Of a stretch of 64,000 bases of DNA, positions 50,085 through 58,871 are shown in pieces (positions within the stretch are counted from its first letter, which is position 1; every line of letters begins with the position of its first letter). The notes under the pieces are model-generated. The model saw only the letters and a program-made list of their open reading frames with translations, searched no databases and was not told the DNA's origin. Source of the DNA: CAYYTU01 sp964474655 (lineage in GTDB: Bacteria > Chloroflexota > Anaerolineae > B4-G1); NCBI GenBank assembly GCA_964474655.1, contig CAYYTU010000006.1, positions 22,615-86,614 on the forward strand, given 5' to 3'. The translations under genes and the position numbers were made by a program.

Positions 50085-50870
50085 ATGAGTAATCGCTTTC
50101 GTGATCAAGTAGCTATTGTGACCGGCGGCTCCAGGGGCATCGGGCGGGCGACCGCCCTGGCGCTGGCCCGCGAGGGGGCCCATGTGGCGCTGGCAGCCCG
50201 CACCGCGTCGGATCTGCAAACCACGGCCGAGGAGGTTCGAGCCCTGGGACACGAGGCGCTGGCGGTACCGACCGACGTGACGCACCGGGAAGAAGTAAAC
50301 CGGCTGGTGACGGAGACGGTAACCCGCTGGGGATGCGTCGACATACTGGTGGCCAACGCCGGCGCTTACATTCGCTCTCCCGTCACCGAGCTGACCGTGG
50401 AGGCGATAGAGCACTCAATAGCGGTCAACTTCTACGGCGCACTCTACGCCGTACTGAGCGTGCAGCCACAAATGCTGAAGCAGAACAGCGGACATATCGT
50501 GCTGGTGGCCTCAATGGACGCCAAGAAAGGCCTGCCGCTTGATGCTCCTTACGTAGCCGCCAAGTCCGCCCTGGCCGGCTTCGGCGAGGTGCTGCGCCAG
50601 GAGCTGCACGGCAGCGGGGTAGCCGTATCCACCATCTTTCCCGGGCGCGTCGACACCGAGATGATCGACCAGCTGGCGGTTCCGGCGATCTCCGGCAAGA
50701 TCGCACCGGAGGACGTGGCTACAACCATCGTGCACGCCATCCAGCGCCGTCGTCCAGAGGTGATCGTGCCACTTCGGGCCCGGCTTCTTCACTACGTCAA
50801 CGTCCTCTCCCCGCGCCTGGGCGATTGGATTGTACGACAATTTCGGCTGGAAGGATGGGAGGAGACGTAA
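50085..50870 (+). CDS. Short-chain dehydrogenase/reductase
   Basis: 261 residues from the ATG at 50085 (the frame opens at 50046, within the promoter). Classical SDR: cofactor loop VTGGSRGIGRATALAL (about 11-26), NAGAYIRSP (about 88-96), the catalytic serine in VLVASMDAKKG, and Y-x3-K in APYVAAKSALAGF (about 154-166). R at the end of the first loop region favours NADP(H). It probably reduces a keto group of a lipid or sugar intermediate; the substrate is unknown. Confidence 0.9.
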   Translation: MSNRFRDQVAIVTGGSRGIGRATALALAREGAHVALAARTASDLQTTAEEVRALGHEALAVPTDVTHREEVNRLVTETVTRWGCVDILVANAGAYIRSPVTELTVEAIEHSIAVNFYGALYAVLSVQPQMLKQNSGHIVLVASMDAKKGLPLDAPYVAAKSALAGFGEVLRQELHGSGVAVSTIFPGRVDTEMIDQLAVPAISGKIAPEDVATTIVHAIQRRRPEVIVPLRARLLHYVNVLSPRLGDWIVRQFRLEGWEET

Positions 50871-50969
50871 GATCCGGCGTTGGGAGTTTAGGTTTCAGGT
50901 TCCAGAATAATGTAACTCTGCCGGGCACTGACCCGAACCTTCTGTTGGGGTTGAAAGGAGACACACCAT

Positions 50970-52454
50970 ATGCATCTTGACGAGCAACACTCTGAGCAAG
51001 ACAAACCCAAACATTCGTGGCTACGCAAGCTGAACGTGGCCTTTGTACCCGGACCGGGTACTCCCTGGCTAGAACCCGTGGCAGAAACGCTGTTGGGCCA
51101 CTTCAACCGCCTGGGACACACCGTCCAAGAAAGACCGGACGAAAAGACGGATATCATCTTCACCACTGCCTCGTTCGGGAAGCCGCTCAACTGGCGTGAG
51201 GCGCTGCTCTTTACCGCCCGTCGACGCTTTGATCTGGCCCATTCCCCCACCATCTACACCCTGATTGGCGTCACACCCCAGGCACTCCAGAAACAACTCG
51301 TTTACCTCCGCCGCGTTTTGGACAAAGAGCCGCCCGACCCCGACGATTATGACTTCCCCGGTATGGCCCCGCAGTCCTACAAAGTGCTCTTCGAGCAAGG
51401 CCGCCGTGGAGGGCCGATCCTGGCGCTGGAACGCGTGGTCCAGAGCCAGGCCAAATGCATCGACGTGCTGCTGATGATCGGCGACGGCGCGCCGGAGGCC
51501 GCCTACCTGTTCAACCTGGTCGGCGCTTACCCGCACATTGAGATGAACGACGATTCTCCCGCTTCCTTCTACACCGATATCGTGCTGCGGATTGTCACCG
51601 CCTTGAGCACCGACGAGGTGACCAAACATCAGGTAGTGGGAGAGCCAATCCCGCACCACGTCTGGGAGCAGCTTAGCACGCCAGCCGAGATGTGCGAGGC
51701 CGGTCGTCAGTTCGACCAGCGCAACTTCTTCACCGAGATGGTTCGGATCGCTCATCTGGTCAAAGTGCCAGCTGTGGCGGATGCCGTCTCCAGCCAGTAC
51801 AGCGAGGGGTGCTTCTCCACCTGGGACCCGGAACTGGATGGGCTGCTCGCCACGGTAACCGGCAGCGCGCGCCCGGTGGACAAGGGCGATATCACGGAAG
51901 ATGATCTGACGGTGATCGTCGGTATGCGCCCCGACGGCAAAGGGGCCCAGGTGCGCCACGTTACGGGGAAGCGCAACGATCCCCCCTCAACAGAGGCGGT
52001 GGAGATGATCGATATGGACAACGCGCTGCCCACTATCGCGCTTGGAGAAACGTGGGGCACGGCAGCCGAGGTACCGGTGGTGCGCTCCAAGATCCACGGT
52101 CACCGCGGCGTCGCGGCCTACGACCCAGACCGGGTGGAGTACGTGCCAATGGCGCCTTCCTACCACCATTACCCGGTCACCTGCGCCACCGAGGCGCAAG
52201 CCCAGGGCATCAAAGAAGCCTTCTCACGCGCCGAGGCCCTGCGCAACCCCGACGATCCACGCCCGGTGGTCTTCACCGTGCTGCCCGGTCACGGGACCGT
52301 CATCGTAGAGAAATGGGTGCCCGAAACACGCCCCTTCCAGATGATCTGGGAAGCGATGGACGACGGCGCGCTGGAGATAGACCACCGCGTGCCCCAGGGT
52401 CCATTGCGCTACATCCCTGCTCCCGATGGACGCAAGATGATGGAGACAAAGTAG
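50970..52454 (+). CDS. Unrecognised 494-residue soluble protein
   Basis: I do not recognise this family. The start at 50970 has a GAAAGGAG ribosome site 13 bases upstream. There is no signal peptide or membrane helix. The sequence opens with a Rossmann-like strand-loop (LNVAFVPGPGTPWLEPVAETL, written here as seen at about 20-37) and TDIIFTTASFGKP (about 58-70). A central region contains KCIDVLLMIGDGAPEAAYLF (about 162-181). The C-terminal half has ETWGTAAEVPVVRSKIHGHR (about 353-372), APSYHHYPVTCAT and VFTVLPGHGTVIVEKW (about 429-444). The scattered His and Cys residues could bind a metal. It sits 54 bases from the end of the convergent glutamate-synthase-like gene. No function is proposed. 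Confidence 0.75.
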   Translation: MHLDEQHSEQDKPKHSWLRKLNVAFVPGPGTPWLEPVAETLLGHFNRLGHTVQERPDEKTDIIFTTASFGKPLNWREALLFTARRRFDLAHSPTIYTLIGVTPQALQKQLVYLRRVLDKEPPDPDDYDFPGMAPQSYKVLFEQGRRGGPILALERVVQSQAKCIDVLLMIGDGAPEAAYLFNLVGAYPHIEMNDDSPASFYTDIVLRIVTALSTDEVTKHQVVGEPIPHHVWEQLSTPAEMCEAGRQFDQRNFFTEMVRIAHLVKVPAVADAVSSQYSEGCFSTWDPELDGLLATVTGSARPVDKGDITEDDLTVIVGMRPDGKGAQVRHVTGKRNDPPSTEAVEMIDMDNALPTIALGETWGTAAEVPVVRSKIHGHRGVAAYDPDRVEYVPMAPSYHHYPVTCATEAQAQGIKEAFSRAEALRNPDDPRPVVFTVLPGHGTVIVEKWVPETRPFQMIWEAMDDGALEIDHRVPQGPLRYIPAPDGRKMMETK

Positions 52455-52508
52455 ATCACACGCCAGAAATCCAGGCCCCTCTAATGGCCCCGCCCAAGCC
52501 CGCGCCCA

Positions 52509-55187
52509 CTACCTGAGAACCGCCAGCGACTGCGCCTCCACCTTGCGGTAGACTTCGTCCGGCGTTTGCCTCTTGCCGCCGACCGTCAGCAGCGCTTCCA
52601 GCTCGATCCCGAACAGCCGCTCGTTCTCCTCCAGGTACGGTCGGATCAGGGCCCAGTCGGCCGCCGAAAGATCCGCGAAGCGCCCGCCGTTCAGCTGGTC
52701 CGCGCCCACTTTGCGGCGCGGATCGCGCAGGTAGATCGCCCCGCCGGAGGCCAGCGAGAAGAGGTTGCCGCCCGGATACGGCGTCTCCATCTCGATCAGG
52801 TGCCCGTGCTCGTCGAAGGTGACGCCGTTGAGGATGGCGAAGCCGCCGCCGTTCAGCGGATCGCCGGCCATAAACGACTCGGCCAGGTAGTCCAGACAGG
52901 TGCCATTGATCACAGCCCGCGGCCGGCCCACGGCGTTGATCAGCGGGCGCCCGGCCGCGCTGCCCCGCACGTAGATCTCGCCGCCCTTCGCACCGTAGAG
53001 GAAGGTCTGGCCCACGTCGCCGTGGATGACGACTTTGCCCCGCTTGAGAATCTGCCCCACCTGATCCTGAGCGTCACCGTGGATATGTACCTCCGCCCCG
53101 TCCAGGCCGGACGCGGCGTAATCGCCCACGTCGCCGTAGAGATCGAAGCGCACGCCCTCAGTTCCCACGCCCAGCCCGCAGGCGGCGAAGCGCCCGCCGC
53201 GCCAGTTGTAGGCGATGAGATGCCGCCAGCCCAGCTCATAGGCCGCCGCCAGCAGCCGCGCCGCGCTCTCGTCGCCCTCCGGCGGGAAGCCGAGGGTGTC
53301 CAGCACAAGTGGGGTATCGCTGTCGGTGGGGGCGCGGAGGGCGTGGCGGGTGTCCCAGGTTAAGCGTGATGCGTATTGCGCCAAACGTAAATCGTCATCA
53401 GGGGCAGGTGTCTGGTCGAACAGATCACGCAGACCATCTTCGATCAAAGTGAGGAGCGAGGCGCGGCGCTTGTCCCCGGGGTCGTAGCGACGGTCGCGCA
53501 GCAGGGTCAGCGATTCGCGGGCGAAGGCCCACTCCTCCCCGCCGTGAGCGCCGAAGTCGGTCAGCAGACAGGTGAAGGCGCTCAGCTCGTCGTAGCTCCA
53601 GTCGGCCGCCCGCTCCGCCGCCCAGCGGAAGAGCGTACCCGGCCCGCCGTCGTCGAAGGCGTGATAGACGCGAGACTCCATCGCCCGCCGGGCCCGTTCG
53701 CTGGCCCGCGCCGGGTCCAACGCCGCCCGATCCACGTGGCGCTGATCGGCCGCCACCGTCACCGCCGCCCCGAACTTATCGGCGCAATCCAGCCGATACG
53801 CCGATCCTTCGGCTGCGCTCAGGACAAGCTCGCTTCCTCGCTCTCTCGCTTTCTCGCTGACTCGCTCTCTCGCTCCATCGCGCACCGTGAATGCGAACGC
53901 GCCGCCATCGGTGTGGCTTCCGCCGCGCGCCACCCAGTAATCATCGGCCAGCGGCAAGAAGCGCTCGTCCTCGGCCGCCAGCGAGCGCAGCGCGGCGTTG
54001 ATGGCCTGCCGCTCCGAACCGATCAAACCTACTTCGACGCCATCGTTTTCGTACAGCGCGAAGACCTGCGGGCGCAGCATGCTGGTATCCGTGATGCCCA
54101 GCAGCTGCCACTCGCCCTCGTCGGGGCGGGAACGGGCGATGATGAAGAACCACGGCCCGTCGGGCGAGGCGTGCAGATGCGTCGCCTGCACCGCGCGGTA
54201 GAGCGCCTGCTTCTCCGACGGGAGCACGGCGAAGTCCCGCTCGGTGGTCGGGGCCAGCGCCTCCAGCGTCACCTCCAGCGGGTAGCCGTAGATCCGATCC
54301 CAGAGGTCGAACAGCTGCACCGAGACCTCGGTGTCGGTCAGGAAGAGCGGCGCGATGTTCCGCTGGCGCAGGTACTCGCTCACGGCGTGGTAGTTGGCGA
54401 AGTCGCCGTTATGCACCAGCGCCTCGTTCAGCCCGATGAAAGGATGGGCGCCGCCCGGATGCCAGACCCGGCCCTTGGTCGGGTAGCGCTGATGCGTGAT
54501 CCAGACGCGGGCCGTGATGTCCTCCAGCCGGTAGTACTGCACCACCTGCTCGGCGTAGCCCACGATCTTGAGCACGATCAGGTCCCGCCCGTGGCAGAGC
54601 ACGAAGGCCCGCTGCTCGCCCAGGCTGGCGTAGAAGGTCGTGTTCAGCCGGAAGGTGTTCTGGTAGATGAACTCATCCTCGACCGCGCGCGGTGCCAGCT
54701 CGTCCAGGCCGTTCTCGTCGGCGAAGCGGGCCAGCGCGTCCGACCGGGCGCGGGCGAAGTAGCGCCACACCTCCGGCGGTTCGACCTCCAGTCCGGGCAC
54801 ATCGCGCCAGTCGTTTATCGAAGGTACACGGTAGCCCTCCACGATGTCGAGAGCGCCCAGGCCCTGCTGCTCGACCTCGCGCCGCGCCTCTGGGTCGAGG
54901 TAGGCGATCTGGATCAGGTAGGCCTCGTGCAGCGTCTGGGGGGAGACGCCCATCTGCGCCGGGTCGAGCCCGGCCATGGCGATGCCGCCGCCCTTGCCGT
55001 TGCCGCGGTTGTGCATTTGGGCCGCCGCCTCCACCACGTGGCGCCCGGCGACCGGCACGTTCGACGCCAGCCCCAGCACGCCGCAGCCGCCCTCGGCCAC
55101 CTCGGGCGAGCGCGAAAGCCCGTCTGCGTCTTCGACCAAATGACGCCGCGAAGCCAACACACGTCGGATATTGTCGTCTGTTCTCAT
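52509..55187 (-). CDS. Glutamate-synthase-like protein: class II amidotransferase fused to GXGXG domain
   Basis: 892 residues. A 34-residue N-terminal stretch ends at GG-Cys35 (CGVLGLASN), consistent with the cleaved propeptide and N-terminal Cys nucleophile of GltB-type amidotransferases. RVWITHQRYPTKGRVWHPGG and NEALVHNGDFANYH (about 229-262) complete the class II glutaminase site. At about 434-466 an Arg/Glu/Ala-rich insertion is encoded by simple repeats. Residues about 680-800 form a GXGXG beta-helix (VHIHGDAQDQVGQ, VVIHGDVGQTFLYGA, GGEIYVRGSAAGRPLI). The FMN/iron-sulfur synthase part is missing here but encoded at 56260-58716. It releases ammonia from glutamine and probably channels it to that partner. 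No gltD is seen. Confidence 0.85.
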   Translation of the reverse strand: MRTDDNIRRVLASRRHLVEDADGLSRSPEVAEGGCGVLGLASNVPVAGRHVVEAAAQMHNRGNGKGGGIAMAGLDPAQMGVSPQTLHEAYLIQIAYLDPEARREVEQQGLGALDIVEGYRVPSINDWRDVPGLEVEPPEVWRYFARARSDALARFADENGLDELAPRAVEDEFIYQNTFRLNTTFYASLGEQRAFVLCHGRDLIVLKIVGYAEQVVQYYRLEDITARVWITHQRYPTKGRVWHPGGAHPFIGLNEALVHNGDFANYHAVSEYLRQRNIAPLFLTDTEVSVQLFDLWDRIYGYPLEVTLEALAPTTERDFAVLPSEKQALYRAVQATHLHASPDGPWFFIIARSRPDEGEWQLLGITDTSMLRPQVFALYENDGVEVGLIGSERQAINAALRSLAAEDERFLPLADDYWVARGGSHTDGGAFAFTVRDGARERVSEKARERGSELVLSAAEGSAYRLDCADKFGAAVTVAADQRHVDRAALDPARASERARRAMESRVYHAFDDGGPGTLFRWAAERAADWSYDELSAFTCLLTDFGAHGGEEWAFARESLTLLRDRRYDPGDKRRASLLTLIEDGLRDLFDQTPAPDDDLRLAQYASRLTWDTRHALRAPTDSDTPLVLDTLGFPPEGDESAARLLAAAYELGWRHLIAYNWRGGRFAACGLGVGTEGVRFDLYGDVGDYAASGLDGAEVHIHGDAQDQVGQILKRGKVVIHGDVGQTFLYGAKGGEIYVRGSAAGRPLINAVGRPRAVINGTCLDYLAESFMAGDPLNGGGFAILNGVTFDEHGHLIEMETPYPGGNLFSLASGGAIYLRDPRRKVGADQLNGGRFADLSAADWALIRPYLEENERLFGIELEALLTVGGKRQTPDEVYRKVEAQSLAVLR
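53802..53880. repeat. Simple repeats inserted in frame in the amidotransferase gene
   Basis: A dispersed-repeat-like core (CTTCGGCTGCGCTCAGGACA, about 53807-53826) is followed by degenerate tandem CTCGCT(T/C)T(C/A) units to about 53880. Together they encode the Arg/Glu-rich linker and the LVLSAAEGS peptide. A similar CTCGCTGACTCGCT tract lies in the leader of the partner gene (58736-58770). Confidence 0.65.
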
Positions 55188-55223
55188 CTACGTTTCTCCT
55201 CGCTATTGATCGGAATCAAGACA

Positions 55224-55251
55224 TTGACACACTATCAATTTGTTGTATACT
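55224..55251 (+). promoter_or_regulatory. Promoter of the PIN-domain gene pair
   Basis: TTGACA (55224-55229), 16-base spacer, TATACT (55246-55251). The ATG at 55276 follows after 24 bases. Confidence 0.75.
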
Positions 55252-55275
55252 CTGTTTGAGTTGAGAGGTTGAGAA

Positions 55276-55686
55276 ATGAAACCACAAGTTGAACTCGAAC
55301 AAAAGATCACATATCAAGATGTCGTCCTATCCCAGGCTGATGAAGATCTTATTTTGGAATTCGTCCCCAGAACGGGCGGTGACGACGATTCCCCCCGAAT
55401 GCGGGTGCTACTGGATGTGGCGAGCGCGGAGCAGTTAGTCAGACTGCTGATAGAGCACCTCGCCTCACGCCAGGCTAAGCCCGCGGAAGAATCTGCCCAG
55501 CCGATGGAAACCCATCCTATCAACTGGGAAGAGTACGAAGGACGTATTCCCCCAGACCAACTGGATAATCTGAAGCAATTCATCGGCGCATTCGAACCAG
55601 CCCCCGGCTTCACTATCGAACGCCTCCTGGCCGAGGAAGTTTACTATCCCGACGATTCGTGGATCTTTGAAGAAACAGATGACTGA
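55276..55686 (+). CDS. Small acidic protein preceding a PIN nuclease gene (possible antitoxin)
   Basis: 136 residues, acidic, with no recognised domain. The N-terminal part is beta-rich (about 4-50, VVLSQADEDLILEFVPRTGG), with a helix about 53-66, and the C-terminal half ends in an acidic stretch (YYPDDSWIFEETDD). Its last 8 bases overlap the start of the PIN-domain gene, a typical toxin-antitoxin layout. The absence of a recognisable DNA-binding motif (ribbon-helix-helix, AbrB or Phd) leaves the antitoxin role as inference from position. Confidence 0.6.
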   Translation: MKPQVELEQKITYQDVVLSQADEDLILEFVPRTGGDDDSPRMRVLLDVASAEQLVRLLIEHLASRQAKPAEESAQPMETHPINWEEYEGRIPPDQLDNLKQFIGAFEPAPGFTIERLLAEEVYYPDDSWIFEETDD

Positions 55687-56224
55687 GAACATCGTCACAT
55701 ACGCTGAACTCCGCTCAGATGTGAGCCTTATGCCGGAGCGCGTCTATCTTGATTCTAATTTCCTCGTCGGCACTTATGCCGGTCGGTGGCATGCTCCAGA
55801 CCTCCTACTGCTCCTCTTCTCCAATGCTACGAAACTCTACATCTCAACGCTTGCGCTTGACGAAGCCTGGTGGGCGATTCTTCGTGAAGCAGTCAAACGA
55901 GACGAGGGGACCTATCTGACCGGAAAATACCTCAAGGATCATCCCGATCTGCTATCTCACTATTATCCTGAGTTGAGGCGGTTCACCACCAAAGTCTTTG
56001 GTTGGACCAACGCCGTCTTCGTGGCGACGCCAGAGTCGCAAGCTGATTCAGAGTCGGTGCGAGCGTTCATCCTCCGCTCTCTCGACCGGCTGAACAGCGA
56101 ACGACTCGCGCCCAGAGACGCTTTCCACCTCTCCATCCTGCAAGGACATAACATCTCCGCCATCGTCACGGAGGACAAGGACTTCAACAACATTGATGAC
56201 CTGACCATCTACCGCTTCCACTAA
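55679..56224 (+). CDS. PIN-domain protein (VapC-like)
   Basis: 181 residues from the ATG at 55679. PIN-fold acidic residues occur in order: VYLDSNFLVG (Asp, about 23), STLALDEAWWAI (Glu, about 62), RDAFHLSILQGHN (Asp, about 142) and IVTEDKDFNN (Asp, about 163). Members cleave RNA with Mg2+ and are often VapC toxins. It is longer than typical VapC (130-150 residues) because of a mid-domain segment (about 70-110). The upstream overlapping gene may be its antitoxin. The pair lies between the two halves of the glutamate-synthase-like module but on the opposite strand. Confidence 0.75.
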   Translation: MTENIVTYAELRSDVSLMPERVYLDSNFLVGTYAGRWHAPDLLLLLFSNATKLYISTLALDEAWWAILREAVKRDEGTYLTGKYLKDHPDLLSHYYPELRRFTTKVFGWTNAVFVATPESQADSESVRAFILRSLDRLNSERLAPRDAFHLSILQGHNISAIVTEDKDFNNIDDLTIYRFH

Positions 56225-56259
56225 ACCCCTCTTACGTTTTACGTTTGACGTTTTACGCC

Positions 56260-58716
56260 TCACTCCAGATAAACCAACAGATTGCTCCGCCCCCGCAACT
56301 CCCCGATGGCCTCCATCCCCAGCACGTCCAGAATCCCCGCCAGCTGAGCCTCCCAGCCGCGATACAGGTTCACGATCTTCAGCCAGCCCTCCGAGGCCTT
56401 GACCTCCTTCGAGAGCTCTGGGTCGGTGGTGGTGATGCCGAAGGGGCAACCCTTGCCCTTCTCGCAGGTGCCCAGCCGCGTGCAGCCCAGCGCCACCAGC
56501 TCGGCGGTGCCGATGGCGACCCCGTCGGCGCCCAGCGCGATGGCCTTCGCCACGTCGTAGGCCGTGCGGATGCCGCCCGAGGCGATCAGCACGATCTCGT
56601 CGCGCACGCCCTCCTTCTCCAGGAAGCGATGCACCTTGGGGATGGCGTACTCGGTGGGCATGGCGATGTTCTTCTTCGCCACCTCCGGCGCCGCGCCGGT
56701 GCCGCCGTAGGCCCCATCCAGCTGGATGATGTGCGCCCCGGCGTGGTAACTGCCCACCGCCACCATATCGACGTCCGTCGGCGTGGAGACCTTGACCGAG
56801 ACCAGGGCCTGCGGATTGACCGTCTTCACCCAATCGACGTGCTTCTTGTGGTCCTCGACCGAGTAGACGCTGTGGAACGGGAAGGGCGAGAAGAGGCTGG
56901 TGCCCTCGACCGCCTCGCGCAGCTCGGCCACCGTGTCCGTGTTCTTATTGCCCAACAGATGGCCGCCCAGCCCGGGCTTGGCCCCCTGGGCATACTTGAA
57001 CTCGATCACCGGCGCCCGCCGGATCGTCTCCTCGCGCACGCCGAAGAGACCGGTGGCGATCTGCGTGATGACGTGATCGGCGTAGGGCTCCAGCGGCTCC
57101 GGGTAGCCGCCCTCGCCGGTCGAGGTGAAGGTGTCCAGCGCCTCGGCCGCCATCGCCCGCGAGAGCATGACGGGCCTACCCACCGAGCCGTAGGACATCC
57201 CGGAGCCCCACCAGGGCCGCGGAATGGTGATCTCCGGGCGACCATCGCCCCGCCGGTTGAGCGCCAGACGCATGTCGAAAGCGTCGGGGTTGGCCGCGGG
57301 CACCGCGCTGGCCTCGCGCTCCAGCTCGAAGGTGAAGGCCAGCCGGTCGAAGCCGCCGCCGGAGCGGCCGACGCGATACTCCATCGCGCCATCGGGCGGC
57401 TCGCCGGTGCGGGCCTGCTCGGAGCTGGTCAGAAGCAGCGCCGTCGACCAGCGCATATCGCCCTCGCTCTGCTCGTCCGGCTCGGGTAACCGTTCGTAGG
57501 CGGAGGCCGGGGCCGTGCCGCCGAGCAGCGCCTTGAAGCGCTCCTCCTCGGCGTGGTGGAAGATGGCGCGGCCGCTTTCGCCCCGCATACGGCGGGCCTC
57601 GCGCATGCCCATCGCGCCCATCACCTCCAGCAACTGATCGCGCCAGGCGGCCATCAGGTTGACCACGCGCTGAGCGGCCCAGTCCGGCTCGATCTGACCC
57701 TGCTCGACGGGGCACGGGCCGCGGTCGGCCCACAGCGAACAGCCCCAGGCAGCCATCAGAATCCAGTCGATGGCCACGGCGTCGGCGCCGCAGACCAGGG
57801 CCTTGGCCACGTGCTCGGCGGCCGCGATGCCCCCGCTGACGACGATGCTGATCCGATCGCGCAGGCTCTCGTCCACCAGATGCTTATGGACGGCGCGCAG
57901 CGCGTCGGGCAGCGGGACGCCGCCGGCCAGGGCCATATCGTCGGCGTGAAGGTGGACCACGCCGACGCCGGCGCGGGCCAGCTCGGCCACGGCGGGGCCG
58001 GCGTCCTCGCGCAGGGCCATCCGCAGCGCGATCACGGCCTCGGGCCAGCGCTCGCGGGCCTGCTCCCACAGCGCCAGGTCGTGGTCGTCGATCTCGACGA
58101 AGCGCGGCGACCGAGGTAGTTCTGCATCCAATTGCCCCGCCGTCAGGCGAAACGCAGCGCCGGCGGCGTGCTCCTGCAAATCATCGTCCCAGTCGTCGGG
58201 CGTGAGCAGCGCCAGCGTGCCGATCCGCTCGGCCGCGGCGACCATCCCTCGCAGCGCGGCCCGCCCGGGCAGTGGCAGGGCCAGCGGCCCCAGGAGCACC
58301 GGTAGCGGCAGCTCGACCGTCGGTGGCAGTGTCGAGGTCAGCCGCCCGGCCTGGTCGAAGGTGAGCGCATCCAGCCGGCGGCCCAGCGCGACGGTGGTCG
58401 AGATGTACTCCCGCCCGTGGATGCCGTCGCGGGTTGGGCGCACAATCTCGGACATGTCGAGCCAGATGTCGTCGAAGCCCTCGCCGGCGAAGGGGCCGCC
58501 GTAGCCCGCGCCGGAGATGGGGATGCGGCCCGTTTCCGCCTGGTACCAGGTCTGCGTCACAACCTCGGCCGTCCAGTGCGGATCGCCGCGGGCAGCGCGA
58601 TCCCCGAAGACCTGATGACCGTATTTGACGTAGTCGTCGTGCTCCTCCATCAAGAACGGCGCGGGATACTCAAACGGCGCCGGTGCCGGCGTGGTGGGGA
58701 TGTGATAATGTGACAT
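56260..58716 (-). CDS. FMN-binding glutamate-synthase-type protein with two FMN-domain halves
   Basis: 818 residues. The C-terminal half (about 505-818) is a full FMN-dependent synthase barrel: GSGMSYGSVGRPVMLSRAM, KPGLGGHLLG, DGAYGGTGAAP, SGGIRTAYDVAKAIALGADG and the 3Fe-4S motif GCTRLGTCEKGKGC (C-x5-C-x5-C, about 745-757). The N-terminal half holds a second, diverged version of the barrel's end: VVSGGIAAAEHVAKALVCGAD (written in part; about 290-310), WGCSLWADRGPCP and a VNLMAAWRDQLLEVMGAMGM tail. Single-barrel GltB-2/GlxD proteins are shorter, so this looks like an internal duplication or fusion. It should receive ammonia from the amidotransferase at 52509-55187. Good GGAGG ribosome site. 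Confidence 0.85.
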   Translation of the reverse strand: MSHYHIPTTPAPAPFEYPAPFLMEEHDDYVKYGHQVFGDRAARGDPHWTAEVVTQTWYQAETGRIPISGAGYGGPFAGEGFDDIWLDMSEIVRPTRDGIHGREYISTTVALGRRLDALTFDQAGRLTSTLPPTVELPLPVLLGPLALPLPGRAALRGMVAAAERIGTLALLTPDDWDDDLQEHAAGAAFRLTAGQLDAELPRSPRFVEIDDHDLALWEQARERWPEAVIALRMALREDAGPAVAELARAGVGVVHLHADDMALAGGVPLPDALRAVHKHLVDESLRDRISIVVSGGIAAAEHVAKALVCGADAVAIDWILMAAWGCSLWADRGPCPVEQGQIEPDWAAQRVVNLMAAWRDQLLEVMGAMGMREARRMRGESGRAIFHHAEEERFKALLGGTAPASAYERLPEPDEQSEGDMRWSTALLLTSSEQARTGEPPDGAMEYRVGRSGGGFDRLAFTFELEREASAVPAANPDAFDMRLALNRRGDGRPEITIPRPWWGSGMSYGSVGRPVMLSRAMAAEALDTFTSTGEGGYPEPLEPYADHVITQIATGLFGVREETIRRAPVIEFKYAQGAKPGLGGHLLGNKNTDTVAELREAVEGTSLFSPFPFHSVYSVEDHKKHVDWVKTVNPQALVSVKVSTPTDVDMVAVGSYHAGAHIIQLDGAYGGTGAAPEVAKKNIAMPTEYAIPKVHRFLEKEGVRDEIVLIASGGIRTAYDVAKAIALGADGVAIGTAELVALGCTRLGTCEKGKGCPFGITTTDPELSKEVKASEGWLKIVNLYRGWEAQLAGILDVLGMEAIGELRGRSNLLVYLE

Positions 58717-58735
58717 TACTTGACCTCCAAAGTTC

Positions 58736-58770
58736 GCTCTATCGCTGACTCGCTGACTCGTTCTATCGCC
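58736..58770. repeat. CTCGCTGA-type simple repeat in the FMN-synthase leader
   Basis: A degenerate tract of TCGCTCTATCGCTGACTCGC-type units immediately upstream of the 58716 start codon region, similar in sequence and orientation to the tract inside the amidotransferase gene at 53832-53880. Confidence 0.55.
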
Positions 58771-58779
58771 CTCTCAAAC

Positions 58780-58821
58780 AAAAAAGCCCCCTGGGTCCGG
58801 ACGATCCGGTCCCAGAGGGCT
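58780..58821 (-). terminator. Intrinsic terminator inside the leader of the FMN-synthase gene
   Basis: On the minus strand AGCCCTCTGGGACCGGA-TCG-TCCGGACCCAGGGGGCT (58785-58821) forms a long stem (with a few mismatches) followed by six T and G. It lies between the promoter (58872-58899) and the ATG (58716), where termination would silence the gene, so it suggests attenuation. The 50 bases upstream show no aptamer I recognise. Confidence 0.65.
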
Positions 58822-58871
58822 TCGTGGCCCAGTCAATCTATTCGATTTTCGACATCCATCAACTGCGAGAA

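Noticed and set aside
53544..55259. 571-residue plus-strand ORF opposite the amidotransferase gene
   Set aside because: Antisense shadow; its translation is Arg/Pro/His-rich without domains, while the minus strand encodes a complete GATase-GXGXG protein.
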